Below are positions 1 through 8,989 of a stretch of 64,000 nt of DNA, piece by piece; the first letter of the stretch is position 1, and every line of letters starts with the position of its first letter. The position numbers were made by a program, and so were the translations under genes. The DNA is from JAGOMX01 sp041738135 (GTDB lineage Bacteria; Pseudomonadota; Alphaproteobacteria; JAGOMX01): positions 4,755-68,754 of the forward strand of contig JBGSQK010000051.1 of the NCBI GenBank assembly GCA_041738135.1, read 5' to 3'. The notes below the pieces were generated by a model. That model was not told the origin of the DNA. It did no database searches and saw nothing but the letters and a program-made list of their open reading frames with translations.

Positions 1-1078
1 AAAGTACCAAGCCTAGACGAACTCTACGTTCTGCCAAATCCTTATACTTCTTTTTCAAAGACGCCAGTTCTTTGTCAGAAGGCTTGACTTTGCCGTCATG
101 TTCCACTTCGTGCTTGATCTCTTCTTCGGCTTCTTCCCAGATCAGGTTGAATTCTTGATCCAAAAGGGTTTGTGGTAAAGCAAAACTGTATTGATCAGCC
201 AAACCGTCCAGAACTTGTCTCTTGGAATGTAGGAACGATGGACGCTCAATGGAATCTTCCAGCTGCTTTTTTGCTTCCGCACGAAGTTCAGCTAAATCCT
301 TAAACCCGAATTCCTTGGCAATCTCTTCCGTAAGAGCTGGCTTTAAAGGTTCACGCAATTCTTTAAGTGTCGTCTTATAATGCAAAGTCTTTCCAGCAAA
401 CGGTTTGTTGGGAAAATTCTCAGGCAATGTGAACTCAATATCAACCACATCGCCTTCTGATTTACCTGTTAGGCCACGTTCAAACGGTTCCAGATGACCT
501 TTGCCCAACTCGAGGGAGAACTTCTCAAAGCCCTGCTCGCTGGCGTCAAAATCTGGATGCGATGCAACAGCGTCAATCACAACCGTATCTCCGGTTTTTG
601 ATTTACGCGCCTTTTCTACCTTAGTGGTGCGATTTTGCGCTTCCAGCAGCTTCATCAGATGCTCGTCGATATCTTTGTCAGACAACTTCACATTCAGTTT
701 TGTGACTTTAAGGCCGCTGAGTTCTTTAACTTTGAAAACAGGTAGCACTTCCACTTCCATGGTGTATGTGAGGTCTTGACCACTGGTGTAATCTGCCACA
801 TCAACCTTAGGATTGGTGGCAGGATGCAGTGATTTTTCTTGTAGTATAGATGACATGGAATCGCGGACAGCCGCATTAATCGCATCTTTGCGAGCACTGG
901 CATCAAAACGCTGGCGCAATACTTTCAAAGGTATCTTACCAGAGCGAAAACCTGGGATCTTCGCAGTTTTGCCATACTCTAATAAAGACTGCTCAACCTG
1001 TGACTCAATTTCTTGAGCAGGGATTTCAATTTTAAACTCATGTCTTAAATCTTTGGATGATTCCGCGAGGACTCTCAT
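1..1078 (-). CDS. tig: Trigger factor, ribosome-associated chaperone and peptidyl-prolyl isomerase (3' end outside window)
   Basis: The minus-strand frame reads open from an ATG at 1078 to the window edge (359 codons), so the C-terminus is missing. The N-terminus (MRVLAESSKDLRHEFKIEI) and the ribosome-docking signature around residue 42 (PGFRSGKIP) are those of trigger factor, which binds near the ribosome exit tunnel and shields nascent chains in the cytoplasm. The FKBP-like PPIase domain follows at about residues 150-245, and the start of the helical chaperone domain fills the rest. A tRNA-Leu gene lies directly upstream on the same strand, an arrangement often seen in alphaproteobacteria. 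clpP/clpX would be expected beyond the edge; that is inference. Confidence 0.95.
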   Translation of the reverse strand, partial: MRVLAESSKDLRHEFKIEIPAQEIESQVEQSLLEYGKTAKIPGFRSGKIPLKVLRQRFDASARKDAINAAVRDSMSSILQEKSLHPATNPKVDVADYTSGQDLTYTMEVEVLPVFKVKELSGLKVTKLNVKLSDKDIDEHLMKLLEAQNRTTKVEKARKSKTGDTVVIDAVASHPDFDASEQGFEKFSLELGKGHLEPFERGLTGKSEGDVVDIEFTLPENFPNKPFAGKTLHYKTTLKELREPLKPALTEEIAKEFGFKDLAELRAEAKKQLEDSIERPSFLHSKRQVLDGLADQYSFALPQTLLDQEFNLIWEEAEEEIKHEVEHDGKVKPSDKELASLKKKYKDLAERRVRLGLVL

Positions 1079-1110
1079 AAGGTCTGCCCTTCCTGTAGCA
1101 AATAAAAAAT

Positions 1111-1195
1111 TGGTGCGGGCGAAGGGACTTGAACCCCCACAGCCTAAGCCACAAGAACCTAAATCTTGCGTGTCTACCAATTTCACCACGCCCGC
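1111..1195 (-). tRNA. tRNA-Leu (anticodon UAG)
   Basis: The minus strand folds into a complete tRNA. The 7-bp acceptor stem GCGGGCG/CGCCCGC is perfect, the D-arm has the GGTAGAC pattern, the anticodon stem CAAGA/TCTTG encloses loop TTTAGGT giving anticodon TAG, there is a long class II variable arm, and the T-arm contains GGTTCAAGTCC. The 3' CCA is encoded (1111-1113). The long variable arm and anticodon identify a leucine tRNA reading CUN codons. It sits 32 bases upstream of tig on the same strand and may share its transcript. Confidence 0.95.
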
Positions 1196-1292
1196 ATTAT
1201 TTCACCAACTGCTCTCAATCAATCAAACCGAAAGCATCTCAGTATGATTGCTAATAGCAAACTATTACCCCAAATCCAACTAAAAAATGGAA

Positions 1293-2516
1293 TTAGGCGT
1301 GTTTTTTTTGACCTTGTCGTAATTGGAACAGCATAAAGGCAGGAACAGCAATGGTTACAAAAAGGATGATCGGCATTAAAATAAAGTGATCTTCACGAAC
1401 AATTCCGCCGATAGAAGCACCCAAAACGCCCATAAAAGTCTTGGAGCTGGAAAGAATGGCAGCAGCAGCGCCCTTCTTTTTGGTTAAATCCATAGCCAGC
1501 GTTGCTCCTGATGGTGTTAGCATGGCTGTGGCACCAATGTAAAGCGCAGCTGCAAAGGCCAATGAATCAGGTCTGTTGGGGAAGAAAAGCAACACAATCA
1601 ACAGCAAAACGGCCCCCACAAAGGCTATACCGAGACCTTTTTGGATCACCCCATAATTTCCAATCTTTTCGATAGTAAACTCGGTGAGCAGCGAACAAAG
1701 AATAAAGGCCCCTATTAATGCTGCCGTATAATACCCAAAAACAATGGGCGACAGCCCCAAGCTTTGAATAAAGATAAACGGCGCAACCGTTGCGTATATC
1801 CACTTGCCACAGTTTAACGAGCCATGAATCGTCACCGCATACAGGAATTCCCGGTGATGTAGCATTTCACTGAAACCTTCAAATATTTGATGGTACTTCA
1901 ACAACAACTTCGCCTTCAGCTTACTACCCTCAGGACAATGAGCATGATGGTGTACGCAAGACTCCTTGTAATAGAAATAGATCAACAACCAGCAAAATGC
2001 GCCGTAGGCAGCCATGAAATAAAACACATACTGCCATCCAAACCCAACCGTCAGATGTCCCCCAATGATGGGAGCTAATATACTTGCGCCCACCGACGCG
2101 ACCATAATGCGAGAAAGAACTTGCGTGTTGTGGGGCCCTGAAAACTCATCGTTGACCATAGCCAGTCCTATAACAGTGGACGCACCACCGCAACAACCCT
2201 GTAGAAACCGGAACATGACCAATTGATGGATAGTCTCCGCATAGGGACAAATGAGTGTAAAAATCACATACAAGAACAGCGAATATAACAACACATTCTT
2301 ACGTCCATAAGTATCCGACAGCGGACCATGAATCAAAGCAAAAATAGCAATACCCGCAAGATTCATCGCAACAGTCATCTGGGTTATTTCAGTGGTGGTG
2401 GAAAAATACTTAGCAATAGTAGGTAAAGCAGGCAAAGGAAGCTCGTTCGAAAACATCATGTTTGCTAAACATACAATGGCAATTACTGATATTTTGATTT
2501 CACGAGGCAGTGTCAT
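1293..2516 (-). CDS. MFS transporter, Bcr/CflA drug-efflux type
   Basis: This 407-residue inner-membrane protein has about 12 hydrophobic segments. The major facilitator motif A is clear after TM2 (GPLSDTYGRKNVLL, about residue 64), and a motif C-like GASILAPIIGG in TM5 marks the proton-driven drug/H+ antiporter (DHA1) group. The opening (NELPLPALPTIAKYF) resembles the Bcr/CflA subfamily, which exports drugs such as bicyclomycin or chloramphenicol. The substrate cannot be read from the sequence. It stands alone, divergent from nothing, with tRNA-Leu downstream and an unrelated secreted protein gene upstream. Confidence 0.85.
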   Translation of the reverse strand: MTLPREIKISVIAIVCLANMMFSNELPLPALPTIAKYFSTTTEITQMTVAMNLAGIAIFALIHGPLSDTYGRKNVLLYSLFLYVIFTLICPYAETIHQLVMFRFLQGCCGGASTVIGLAMVNDEFSGPHNTQVLSRIMVASVGASILAPIIGGHLTVGFGWQYVFYFMAAYGAFCWLLIYFYYKESCVHHHAHCPEGSKLKAKLLLKYHQIFEGFSEMLHHREFLYAVTIHGSLNCGKWIYATVAPFIFIQSLGLSPIVFGYYTAALIGAFILCSLLTEFTIEKIGNYGVIQKGLGIAFVGAVLLLIVLLFFPNRPDSLAFAAALYIGATAMLTPSGATLAMDLTKKKGAAAAILSSSKTFMGVLGASIGGIVREDHFILMPIILFVTIAVPAFMLFQLRQGQKKHA

Positions 2517-2615
2517 TTATGGATGCACACCCTTTTATTTTTAGGATACCACATTTGATGACACGAATGCCAGAATTGTCTTAATGGGAAATTAGTCTTT
2601 CAAGAGAGCATTTGG

Positions 2616-2650
2616 AACTCAAAGCATCTCCCGCGGGGATGCTTTGAGTT
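2616..2650. terminator. Perfect 13-bp hairpin downstream of the secreted-paralog gene
   Basis: AACTCAAAGCATC (2616-2628) is repeated inverted at 2638-2650, with a 9-base loop that can itself pair (CCC/GGG). It lies 11 bases past the stop of the gene ending at 2662 (minus strand). No T-run follows on either strand, so it may be an unusual terminator, an mRNA 3' stabilising hairpin, or a protein-binding palindrome. Confidence 0.5.
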
Positions 2651-2661
2651 GACCTCGTTCA

Positions 2662-4272
2662 TTAAAACTTAAGCATATCATCTTCTCTACCTGATTTACG
2701 GTAAAACGGGTTTAGGCCTTTATCATAATGGGAATCCCACATTTCAAAACCAAGTTTTTGGGCCGTTGGACGCGATTCATGACTTTGCTTTTCTATCAAA
2801 TTGTCATCAAAGCTGATGACGCTTCCATGACTCGAAAAGCTCACAAAATCTTGTTTCGGTCCTACCATGTGAAGAAAAAGCGGCTTAATTTCAGACCATG
2901 TATCCATAAATGAATACTTGTTATTCCTGGCGCCATATTTCTTGTCTTCAGAGGCAGATATAATCTGCTTTACGCTGGGCACACCTGGAAGAGATCCAAA
3001 CATTTTCATTGCCTTAACAACACCATCGCCCAAGTTATCATTAAGCTCTTCCACATCAACCAGGGCATCCATGCTTATGCTTGCAGACCAAAGAAAACGC
3101 AATTGACCAGAAAACAGGTAAGCCAGCATTTGATCTTCGCCTGGCAAGAACCTTTGCTTTTGGGAAAATTGTGTTTTTGCCTCTGTTGCACTGTCATACA
3201 AATTAAAGCTCTCCTCGTAGAATCTCCAGCAATCATTGTAGAAACCCACAGATTGTTTTGCTTTAGCCTTCAGCTCAGGATTGTTCTTAAAGACTTGCGC
3301 CAGATGATACTCAAACAAATCTTCTTTGTTGATTAAGTGCCAAGGATTCAGCGGATTTACGTTGAGCCCTGAGCGAAACTCACCATAAGCCTTAACCTCC
3401 AACGAGTCATCACCCTCCACAAATGAGGTGTTGTCTGCTTTTACGCCACATGCAAATAGCATATGCTGGAAGGTTCCCACATCATAAAATATCTCGCCAT
3501 TTTTACTTGAATCAGAGTAGTTCAGGATGTATCGAGACTCCGGTAAACCTGGCGCCGCCATTGAGAAGGACGATTCAAGCTCTTGCTTGCTTACGCCCAT
3601 AGCTGAGAGCATCCAGCTTTCAAAGCTAAATAACTTAGCCTTCATTTCGCCTTCTACGAAGCAGTACAATGTTACATCAACATCATTAGAATTATTTTCT
3701 GCAGCTTTCTCGCTAATTTGGAAGGTCTTATGAGAGTTGAAATCATAAAAGAAAAGCTCATCCGTTCCCTGGCCCTTGATTATTGGCAGCCAACGCTTCG
3801 ATATGGCGTAAGGATTTACCATTTGGAAATTGAAGGGCGAGTAAGAAGGACGGCGAGCCCTATCTAACTGCTTAAACCAACTATCCATGGTTTCGATAGG
3901 CTCACCTTTAGCACTAAATCTTTGGTTGTCCTTGATACCTTGCTCGCGTATAGTTCTTTCATATGCTGCATATGATCCGTTTGCATTATTAATATTGTCA
4001 TACATTGTATCTAGAGTACGTATGCGGGGTAAAAACAAAGCATAGCTATTAAGCTTAGTCGAATAATCTGCCTCCTGAAATACGATTTGACCGCCGTCTC
4101 TTGCGCGCATATCACGAATCTTTTGCAAATTCACCCAAGGCAGGAAAGGGCAGACAGCACCTTGTTGTTGGTGCACAGCATATTTAGAAGGGAATTTACC
4201 TTCAGATGCAAATACATCACCCGAGTAAGAAAAACCAACAATTAAACTCAACACACTAAAAATATAACGCAT
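2662..4272 (-). CDS. Secreted protein of unknown function, tandem paralog A
   Basis: I do not recognise the family. From the ATG at 4272 (a G-rich stretch lies just upstream; in-frame ATG at 4284 and TTG at 4287 are alternatives) the product is about 536 residues. It begins with a Sec signal peptide (MRYIFSVLSLIVGFSYSG, likely cleavage near VFAS). The mature part starts with FPSKYAVHQQQGAVCPFLPW. The neighbouring gene at 4356-5978 is a clear paralog along its whole length: shared blocks include VNL.K.R.MR.R.GG, DYSTK.NSYA.FLPR, KQRF.PG.DQMLAYLFS.QLRFLWAA and SHGSVISFD, and both end in -KF. No catalytic motif stands out. Probably exported to the periplasm or beyond. Confidence 0.75.
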   Translation of the reverse strand: MRYIFSVLSLIVGFSYSGDVFASEGKFPSKYAVHQQQGAVCPFLPWVNLQKIRDMRARDGGQIVFQEADYSTKLNSYALFLPRIRTLDTMYDNINNANGSYAAYERTIREQGIKDNQRFSAKGEPIETMDSWFKQLDRARRPSYSPFNFQMVNPYAISKRWLPIIKGQGTDELFFYDFNSHKTFQISEKAAENNSNDVDVTLYCFVEGEMKAKLFSFESWMLSAMGVSKQELESSFSMAAPGLPESRYILNYSDSSKNGEIFYDVGTFQHMLFACGVKADNTSFVEGDDSLEVKAYGEFRSGLNVNPLNPWHLINKEDLFEYHLAQVFKNNPELKAKAKQSVGFYNDCWRFYEESFNLYDSATEAKTQFSQKQRFLPGEDQMLAYLFSGQLRFLWSASISMDALVDVEELNDNLGDGVVKAMKMFGSLPGVPSVKQIISASEDKKYGARNNKYSFMDTWSEIKPLFLHMVGPKQDFVSFSSHGSVISFDDNLIEKQSHESRPTAQKLGFEMWDSHYDKGLNPFYRKSGREDDMLKF

Positions 4273-4355
4273 AAAAACCCCCATCAATAACGCCTATTAT
4301 TGATATAAGAACAAATTTATGATTTTCAAGGGGAAATAGGAAAAATATTTCTACT

Positions 4356-5978
4356 TTAGAACTTAATCACATCCTCTTCCGTTCCTGGTCTTTGGTAGAA
4401 AGGCCTAAGCACCTTCTCATACAGTGAGTCCCACACCGCAAATCCCAGTTCTTTTGCTATATGGGGTGTTTCGTGGTGCTGGAGTTGAACGAGATCTTGG
4501 TCGAAACTAATCACTGAACCGTGGTTTGAAAATGTTACGAAATCTTGCTTCTGGAGGGGGGCTATCCTTTGTAAAAATAGGGCTCGTATTTCCTTCCACA
4601 TATCAAAAAATGAGAACTGTTCGTCGCCTATCCCGAACTTCTGGTAAAGTGCGGAAAGAATAACTTGTTCGGCATCAAATTCTCGCAAATTTCGATCTTC
4701 CCTATGGAGCTGCTCACTCATAGCTTCTGGTATACGTTCTTCAACACCTTCAATGGCCTGAACTGCATCGCTGCTTATGGTGGCTGCCCACAAGAACCTT
4801 AACTGATTCGAAAAGAGGTAGGCGAGCATTTGATCTTTGCCTGGCATGAAACGTTGCTTCTGTGAAAGCTTGGTTCGCGGCTCTGCAGGCGCATCGTAAA
4901 AATCAAAGCTTTCCTCATAGATTTGCCAGTAGTTATTATAGTAATCCACTGCCGCCATAGTACGGTATTTCAGGTCCTCATTGTCCTTAAATATTTCTGC
5001 CAGATGATATTCAAAGAGGTCTTCCTTAACGAGATCTGCCCAAGGATTTCTGGGATCAGCCTTTATGGCTTCTTGCAACTCGCGGCTAGCCATAGCCTCC
5101 AGGGAAACATCCTCGTCAGAAAACGTGGAGTTATCCGTATGAACGCCACAAGCTAAAAGCATGTGCTGGAAGGATCCTACATCAAAGTAATATTCTTGGC
5201 ATAATGTTGTGTCGTCTGTTACCGGAACAAAATAACCTGTTTTGAAGCCAAACGTTTTTTGTTCCGTAATAGGACATTCTATTTGTTTTGCGTTCACCCC
5301 CATTTTCTCTAACATTGATGGCTGCAATGCCACTCGCGCTTCGGAAAAAGAACTGGTGGGCTCAACACCATTATTAATGGTGACATTCATAATTATAGCA
5401 CCATTAGATTCTGTGCTAACCATGGGCAGTTGCGTGGTCTTATTATCATGAAAGTCATAGAAATAGAGCTGATTGGTTAGCGAATATTGTAATATGGGAA
5501 GCCACCGCTTGATGGGATACTCAGGATCAACCAAGATATTATAGGGCGTAAAGGCCGTGCGAATAGCTTGCGACACCAGATCAGGATCCATTGTTACGGT
5601 AGGAATTCCATTGGCATCGAATATGCGACTACTTATGATCCCTTGAGTACGGATTACCTTCTCGTATTGCGCATATGCCCCACCAGCACTGCGAAGGTTG
5701 TCATACATCTGATCCAAAACACGCAGCCTGGGTAAAAACTTGGCATAGCTGTTTATCTTGGTAGAATAGTCACTATCCTGAAATGTAATTTTTCCACCCC
5801 CACGGGTTCTCATCTGACGCACCTTGTCCAGATTAACCCATGAAATATAAGGACAAACCGGCCCCTCTTGCTGGTATACCGCAAACGTGGAAGGAAGTTT
5901 TTTTTCGGAAGCATGAGAATAGAAAGAAAGAGAAAAAAGTATAACTAAGAAAAAGAAGTAATTTTTGAAATGATCCAT
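4356..5978 (-). CDS. Secreted protein of unknown function, tandem paralog B
   Basis: About 540 residues from the ATG at 5978, chosen because GGAGAA sits five bases upstream; an in-frame TTG at 5996 is less likely. The N-terminus MDHFKNYFFFLVILFSLSF followed by SHAS is a Sec signal peptide. The mature protein aligns end to end with the product of the next gene downstream (2662-4272), with moderate identity and a few insertions, so the pair arose by an old tandem duplication. Conserved blocks include LPSTFAVYQQEGPVCPYISW, DYSTKINSYAKFLPR, SQKQRFMPGKDQMLAYLFS and NHGSVISFDQDL. A conserved cysteine in VCP and another in LLACGV are shared by both. The 83-base gap to paralog A would allow one transcript. 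Function unknown. Confidence 0.75.
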   Translation of the reverse strand: MDHFKNYFFFLVILFSLSFYSHASEKKLPSTFAVYQQEGPVCPYISWVNLDKVRQMRTRGGGKITFQDSDYSTKINSYAKFLPRLRVLDQMYDNLRSAGGAYAQYEKVIRTQGIISSRIFDANGIPTVTMDPDLVSQAIRTAFTPYNILVDPEYPIKRWLPILQYSLTNQLYFYDFHDNKTTQLPMVSTESNGAIIMNVTINNGVEPTSSFSEARVALQPSMLEKMGVNAKQIECPITEQKTFGFKTGYFVPVTDDTTLCQEYYFDVGSFQHMLLACGVHTDNSTFSDEDVSLEAMASRELQEAIKADPRNPWADLVKEDLFEYHLAEIFKDNEDLKYRTMAAVDYYNNYWQIYEESFDFYDAPAEPRTKLSQKQRFMPGKDQMLAYLFSNQLRFLWAATISSDAVQAIEGVEERIPEAMSEQLHREDRNLREFDAEQVILSALYQKFGIGDEQFSFFDMWKEIRALFLQRIAPLQKQDFVTFSNHGSVISFDQDLVQLQHHETPHIAKELGFAVWDSLYEKVLRPFYQRPGTEEDVIKF

Positions 5979-6085
5979 AAAATTCTCCGCTGACAAATCT
6001 TATTAATTTTCTCGCTATTTAGTATGCGAGTCAATAATAAAAGCAGAGCCGCTTGTGGTTATAGGAGTTTGCGAAGGGTGATACC

Positions 6086-6230
6086 TATCCCCTTGGCCAT
6101 CAATATGGAAAAGGGAATCCACATTTCTTGACTAATCTCGGAGATTACCATCTTTTAGGGTTTCATTTTAAAACCATTTATTTATCTGAGCTTAACGTAC
6201 CGCGTTTTTACTATTTTGGCGAATTTTGTA
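6086..6230. repeat. Degenerate intergenic repeat, copy 1
   Basis: The 342-base gap 5979-6320 holds no gene. Within it two blocks, CCTTGGCCAT..ATATGGAAAA (from about 6090) and ACCGCGTTTTTACTATT (6199-6215, continuing TTGGCGAATTTT), recur in the same order in the gap at 8990-9099. The spacing differs by roughly 35 bases. This points to an old dispersed non-coding element. No inverted ends or ORF were seen. Confidence 0.45.
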
Positions 6231-6320
6231 AGCTAACAAAACAGATGTAGGAAGGGATTGTTAAACACTAGAATAAAAGATCGCAGGTAGCTAGAACCTT
6301 TCAGGGATAGTAGCTTTGAA

Positions 6321-6644
6321 TTAATGTTTATGCTTATTCTCATCAAGTGGGACGACTGAAAGTCTATAGCCTAGACCGTGCAGAACGGTTTCTATAGTAT
6401 GAAGCTTTGGCGCTCCTTTTGCAGAAAGAGATTTATACAGATTCTGTCTGTTAAGATGGGTTTTCTTTGCCAACTGAGTTAGGCCACCTTGAGCTTCTGC
6501 CACAAGTCGCAATGCCCCTAAAAATGACGAAGTGTCCTGATCCATTTCATATTCCTCAAGGGCTACAGATAGATAAGTCTGCGCATAAGAAGAATCCTTA
6601 AGATCCTCTAGCAACACGTCTTTTAGTTTCCTAAATTTCCTCAT
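6321..6644 (-). CDS. HigA-like antitoxin (HI1420-type, probable addiction module antidote)
   Basis: A 107-residue protein from the ATG at 6644. The sequence ALEEYEMDQDTSSFLGALR followed by a helix-turn-helix (GGLTQLAKKTHLNRQNLYKS, then LHTIETVLHGLGYRLSV) matches the XRE-like antidote family paired with Gp49/HigB-like toxins. It should neutralise the toxin and repress the operon by DNA binding. The start overlaps the toxin stop as ATGA, so translation is coupled. The longer in-frame start at 6671 lies inside the toxin gene and is less likely. Confidence 0.88.
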   Translation of the reverse strand: MRKFRKLKDVLLEDLKDSSYAQTYLSVALEEYEMDQDTSSFLGALRLVAEAQGGLTQLAKKTHLNRQNLYKSLSAKGAPKLHTIETVLHGLGYRLSVVPLDENKHKH

Positions 6645-6982
6645 TGCACTGCTCCACAATATTGAGCCCAATAAAAATGGGCATTTCCTATATCCTTCTG
6701 CTGCGTTTTCTTGTTACCAGCACAAAGTAGAATAACGACGCGTTTACTCTCAAGCGCATAATAAACCCTATAGCCAGGACCAAAATCAAGTCTGAGTTCC
6801 CATACCCCCATCCCTACCGAGGCGTGGTCTCCAAAGTTACCATTTTCCATCCGCAATAACCTTTGAAGAATTCGAGCTTTCGTCTTGGTATCCTTTAAAG
6901 AGCTTAACCAGTCAGTAAAAGGTTCATAACCAAACTCATCGCAGTAAAACTCAACAGTCTTTTGATCATGCATGGATCGCAT
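6641..6982 (-). CDS. HigB/Gp49-like toxin of the RelE/ParE superfamily
   Basis: The 113-residue product (110 if the ATG at 6973 is used) carries the Gp49/HigB-like pattern: FTDWLSSLKDTKTKARILQR, then GVWELRLDFGPGYRVYYAL, then VILLCAGNKKTQQKDI. This family comprises small ribonuclease toxins that cut mRNA at the ribosome. It precedes its antitoxin, the usual order for HigBA-type modules. A GATA-GTG-TATC palindrome lies just upstream of the start. The key basic and aromatic residues look intact, so the toxin may be functional; this is inference from sequence only. Confidence 0.88.
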   Translation of the reverse strand: MRSMHDQKTVEFYCDEFGYEPFTDWLSSLKDTKTKARILQRLLRMENGNFGDHASVGMGVWELRLDFGPGYRVYYALESKRVVILLCAGNKKTQQKDIGNAHFYWAQYCGAVQ

Positions 6983-6989
6983 CCTAATA

Positions 6990-7000
6990 GATAGTGTATC
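6990..7000 (-). promoter_or_regulatory. Possible operator of the toxin-antitoxin operon
   Basis: GATA-GTG-TATC forms an 11-base interrupted palindrome 8 bases upstream of the toxin ATG at 6982, where antitoxin autorepression would act. It is short, so chance occurrence is quite possible. Confidence 0.3.
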
Positions 7001-7183
7001 CTATAAGCGACAATTAATCAACTTCAAAAAACGGACTCCAATAAACGAAAATTTTTCAATCGGCCATTTTTGATGAATTAAAATATAACAATGGATTAGG
7101 TGTTTCAAGAAGCATATTGATATTAACTTCGTTAGTTACAGTTTTCGGCCTAAAGGGGAATCCTCACACTAATTCCTCGCCAA

Positions 7184-8848
7184 TTACGATCCTGTATCTA
7201 TGTTAAGACGTGGCTGATAGAGTCGCACAAGATCAAGCGTGCGCCAGGGCCTAATCTTAAAACAATCCACAACGGTAATTGATGTGAGGTGTGGGTGCAT
7301 TGCTGCAAGGGAGGCCAAACCTTCTTCACTAAGAACGGTAAATGAAACATCAAGTGAGGTAAGGTTTGGGCATTGCTTCACAACTGCTAATAGGCCGCTC
7401 TCGGTATAATTTCTCCCAGAAATCCTTAGTGAGCTAAGCTTTGGGCATCTCCCTACGATAGCGAGCAAGTGTTCATCTGTAAGCTCTCTACTTTCAACGG
7501 TAAGTGAAGTAATACTTTGACAAGCTTGTGACAGTCTAGACCAGCCCTCAACGCTAGATTCCAATTTTACCCAGTCACCTTTTAGATTGCTTAAATGCAA
7601 GGAGGCAAGATTTTGACAATTTTCTGCAAAGTCGCACAGGCCATTCATAGTTACCTCTGGGAAGGGGATCGCGCCTCCCGACATTCTTAGTGAGTTAAAG
7701 ATTGGACACCCTTGCGCAACGGCTAGCAAACCAGCATCGGTGACACCTTTACACCAAACAAGATCAAGAACTCGAAGTTGTTTACAGTTTAGTGCAAGAC
7801 TTAACAAAACATCATCAGTAAGATTTTCGGAGTGTCCTAATTTAAGTGAAGCAAGGGCCGTAAAGGTCGCTGGAATGGTAAGCAGGCTTTCGTGAGTTAA
7901 TCTGCAGCAACTAAGATCCAGTGACCTGATTTTTCTGCAACGCCCTGCAATAACACTCCAACCCGTATCGGTGATATTAGTATACGCAAGGTTAAGAGAG
8001 ACAATGTCTGGACAGTCTCCTGCAATGCATAGAAAGCCAAGATCCGTAATCTTAAGACAGCCACTAAGATTGACTGAATCAAGATTTTTGAGGCTTTTAG
8101 TGATGGTACGCAATCCCCTATCTGTAAGTTTCGTGCAGGCGTCAAGATTCAGCAAAGCAAGGTGGGGAAGGGTCGCTGCAATGAAGCAGGCCCCCTCATC
8201 CGTAACCATAAAGCGATTCTTAAGATTAAGGGAGGCAAGCCGCGGGCAATTTGCTAAGGCTTGCAAGCCATCATTGGTAATCAATTCACAGCCGTTCATT
8301 ACATTTGAATAGCTGGGGTTGCGGCATTCTTTTTTACCTAGGTTTATTGATAGAAGGGTTGGGCAAGATTCTGCTATCCGGCCCAGAAGTTCATCGGTAA
8401 TTAACAAATTCCCAAGATTAAGCGATTCCAGAGCAGGACAGAGCTTGAGGACTTCAATCAGTCCAGCATCCACCCCTTCCTTCGAGAGCTGCTCCTCAGT
8501 GCAGCTGCTTAAATCCAAAAATCTTAGTAGTTTACTGCCCGCCGCCCTATCCTTTATCAACTTCAACAAAGTTTCGCCATCTATCACGGCGTTAACTTTC
8601 AAGATTCGCTCCTGCTTCCATTTTCCTGCCCAAGCACGCAGGTTGCGATTTACCGCTCCAAGTGTACGTACAACCTTAGGGTCATCCACAAGCCCAAGAA
8701 TAAATTCGTTAATGTCCGGGGGAAAGACTCCAGAAAGAACTGGGCGCATACGATTGTCTTGTTCAGGCTGATAAATTGGGCCGGTTGCCAATACAGATGA
8801 CAAGGTCGACAGCATAATTATAGATCTGATAAGCATTCTATTTAGCAT
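7184..8848 (-). CDS. Secreted protein with F-box-like segment and AMN1-type leucine-rich repeats
   Basis: The 554-residue product starts at ATG 8848, with AAGGA five bases upstream. Residues 1-22 form a signal peptide (MLIRSIIMLSTLSSVLA). Residues about 40-80 (FPPDINEFILGLVDDPKVV) resemble an F-box, a short helical motif that binds Skp1 in eukaryotic ubiquitin ligases. The rest is a run of about 15 cysteine-containing LRRs of about 26 residues (pattern CP.L.SLNL....ITD.GL..IA), as in F-box/LRR substrate receptors. Such architecture is eukaryote-like and typical of effectors of protist-dwelling bacteria. Related F-box-like proteins lie at 17994, 30010 and 51703. An export route to the host is not shown by the sequence. 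Confidence 0.8.
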   Translation of the reverse strand: MLNRMLIRSIIMLSTLSSVLATGPIYQPEQDNRMRPVLSGVFPPDINEFILGLVDDPKVVRTLGAVNRNLRAWAGKWKQERILKVNAVIDGETLLKLIKDRAAGSKLLRFLDLSSCTEEQLSKEGVDAGLIEVLKLCPALESLNLGNLLITDELLGRIAESCPTLLSINLGKKECRNPSYSNVMNGCELITNDGLQALANCPRLASLNLKNRFMVTDEGACFIAATLPHLALLNLDACTKLTDRGLRTITKSLKNLDSVNLSGCLKITDLGFLCIAGDCPDIVSLNLAYTNITDTGWSVIAGRCRKIRSLDLSCCRLTHESLLTIPATFTALASLKLGHSENLTDDVLLSLALNCKQLRVLDLVWCKGVTDAGLLAVAQGCPIFNSLRMSGGAIPFPEVTMNGLCDFAENCQNLASLHLSNLKGDWVKLESSVEGWSRLSQACQSITSLTVESRELTDEHLLAIVGRCPKLSSLRISGRNYTESGLLAVVKQCPNLTSLDVSFTVLSEEGLASLAAMHPHLTSITVVDCFKIRPWRTLDLVRLYQPRLNIDTGS

Positions 8849-8989
8849 AACATTCCTTATAATAATTAGTATGCCAACAGGTCATACGGGACAACTTGAT
8901 TAAGTCTATAAGCATTCATATTCTTTGTGTCAAGTTACAAAACCGTTTCTGATAGAAGAATATAACCCCCAGTTGATTTGGTTAAAAAA

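Noticed and set aside
8319..8771. 150-codon plus-strand open frame
   Set aside because: Antisense to the LRR gene at 7184-8848; serine/arginine-rich nonsense composition typical of a shadow frame.
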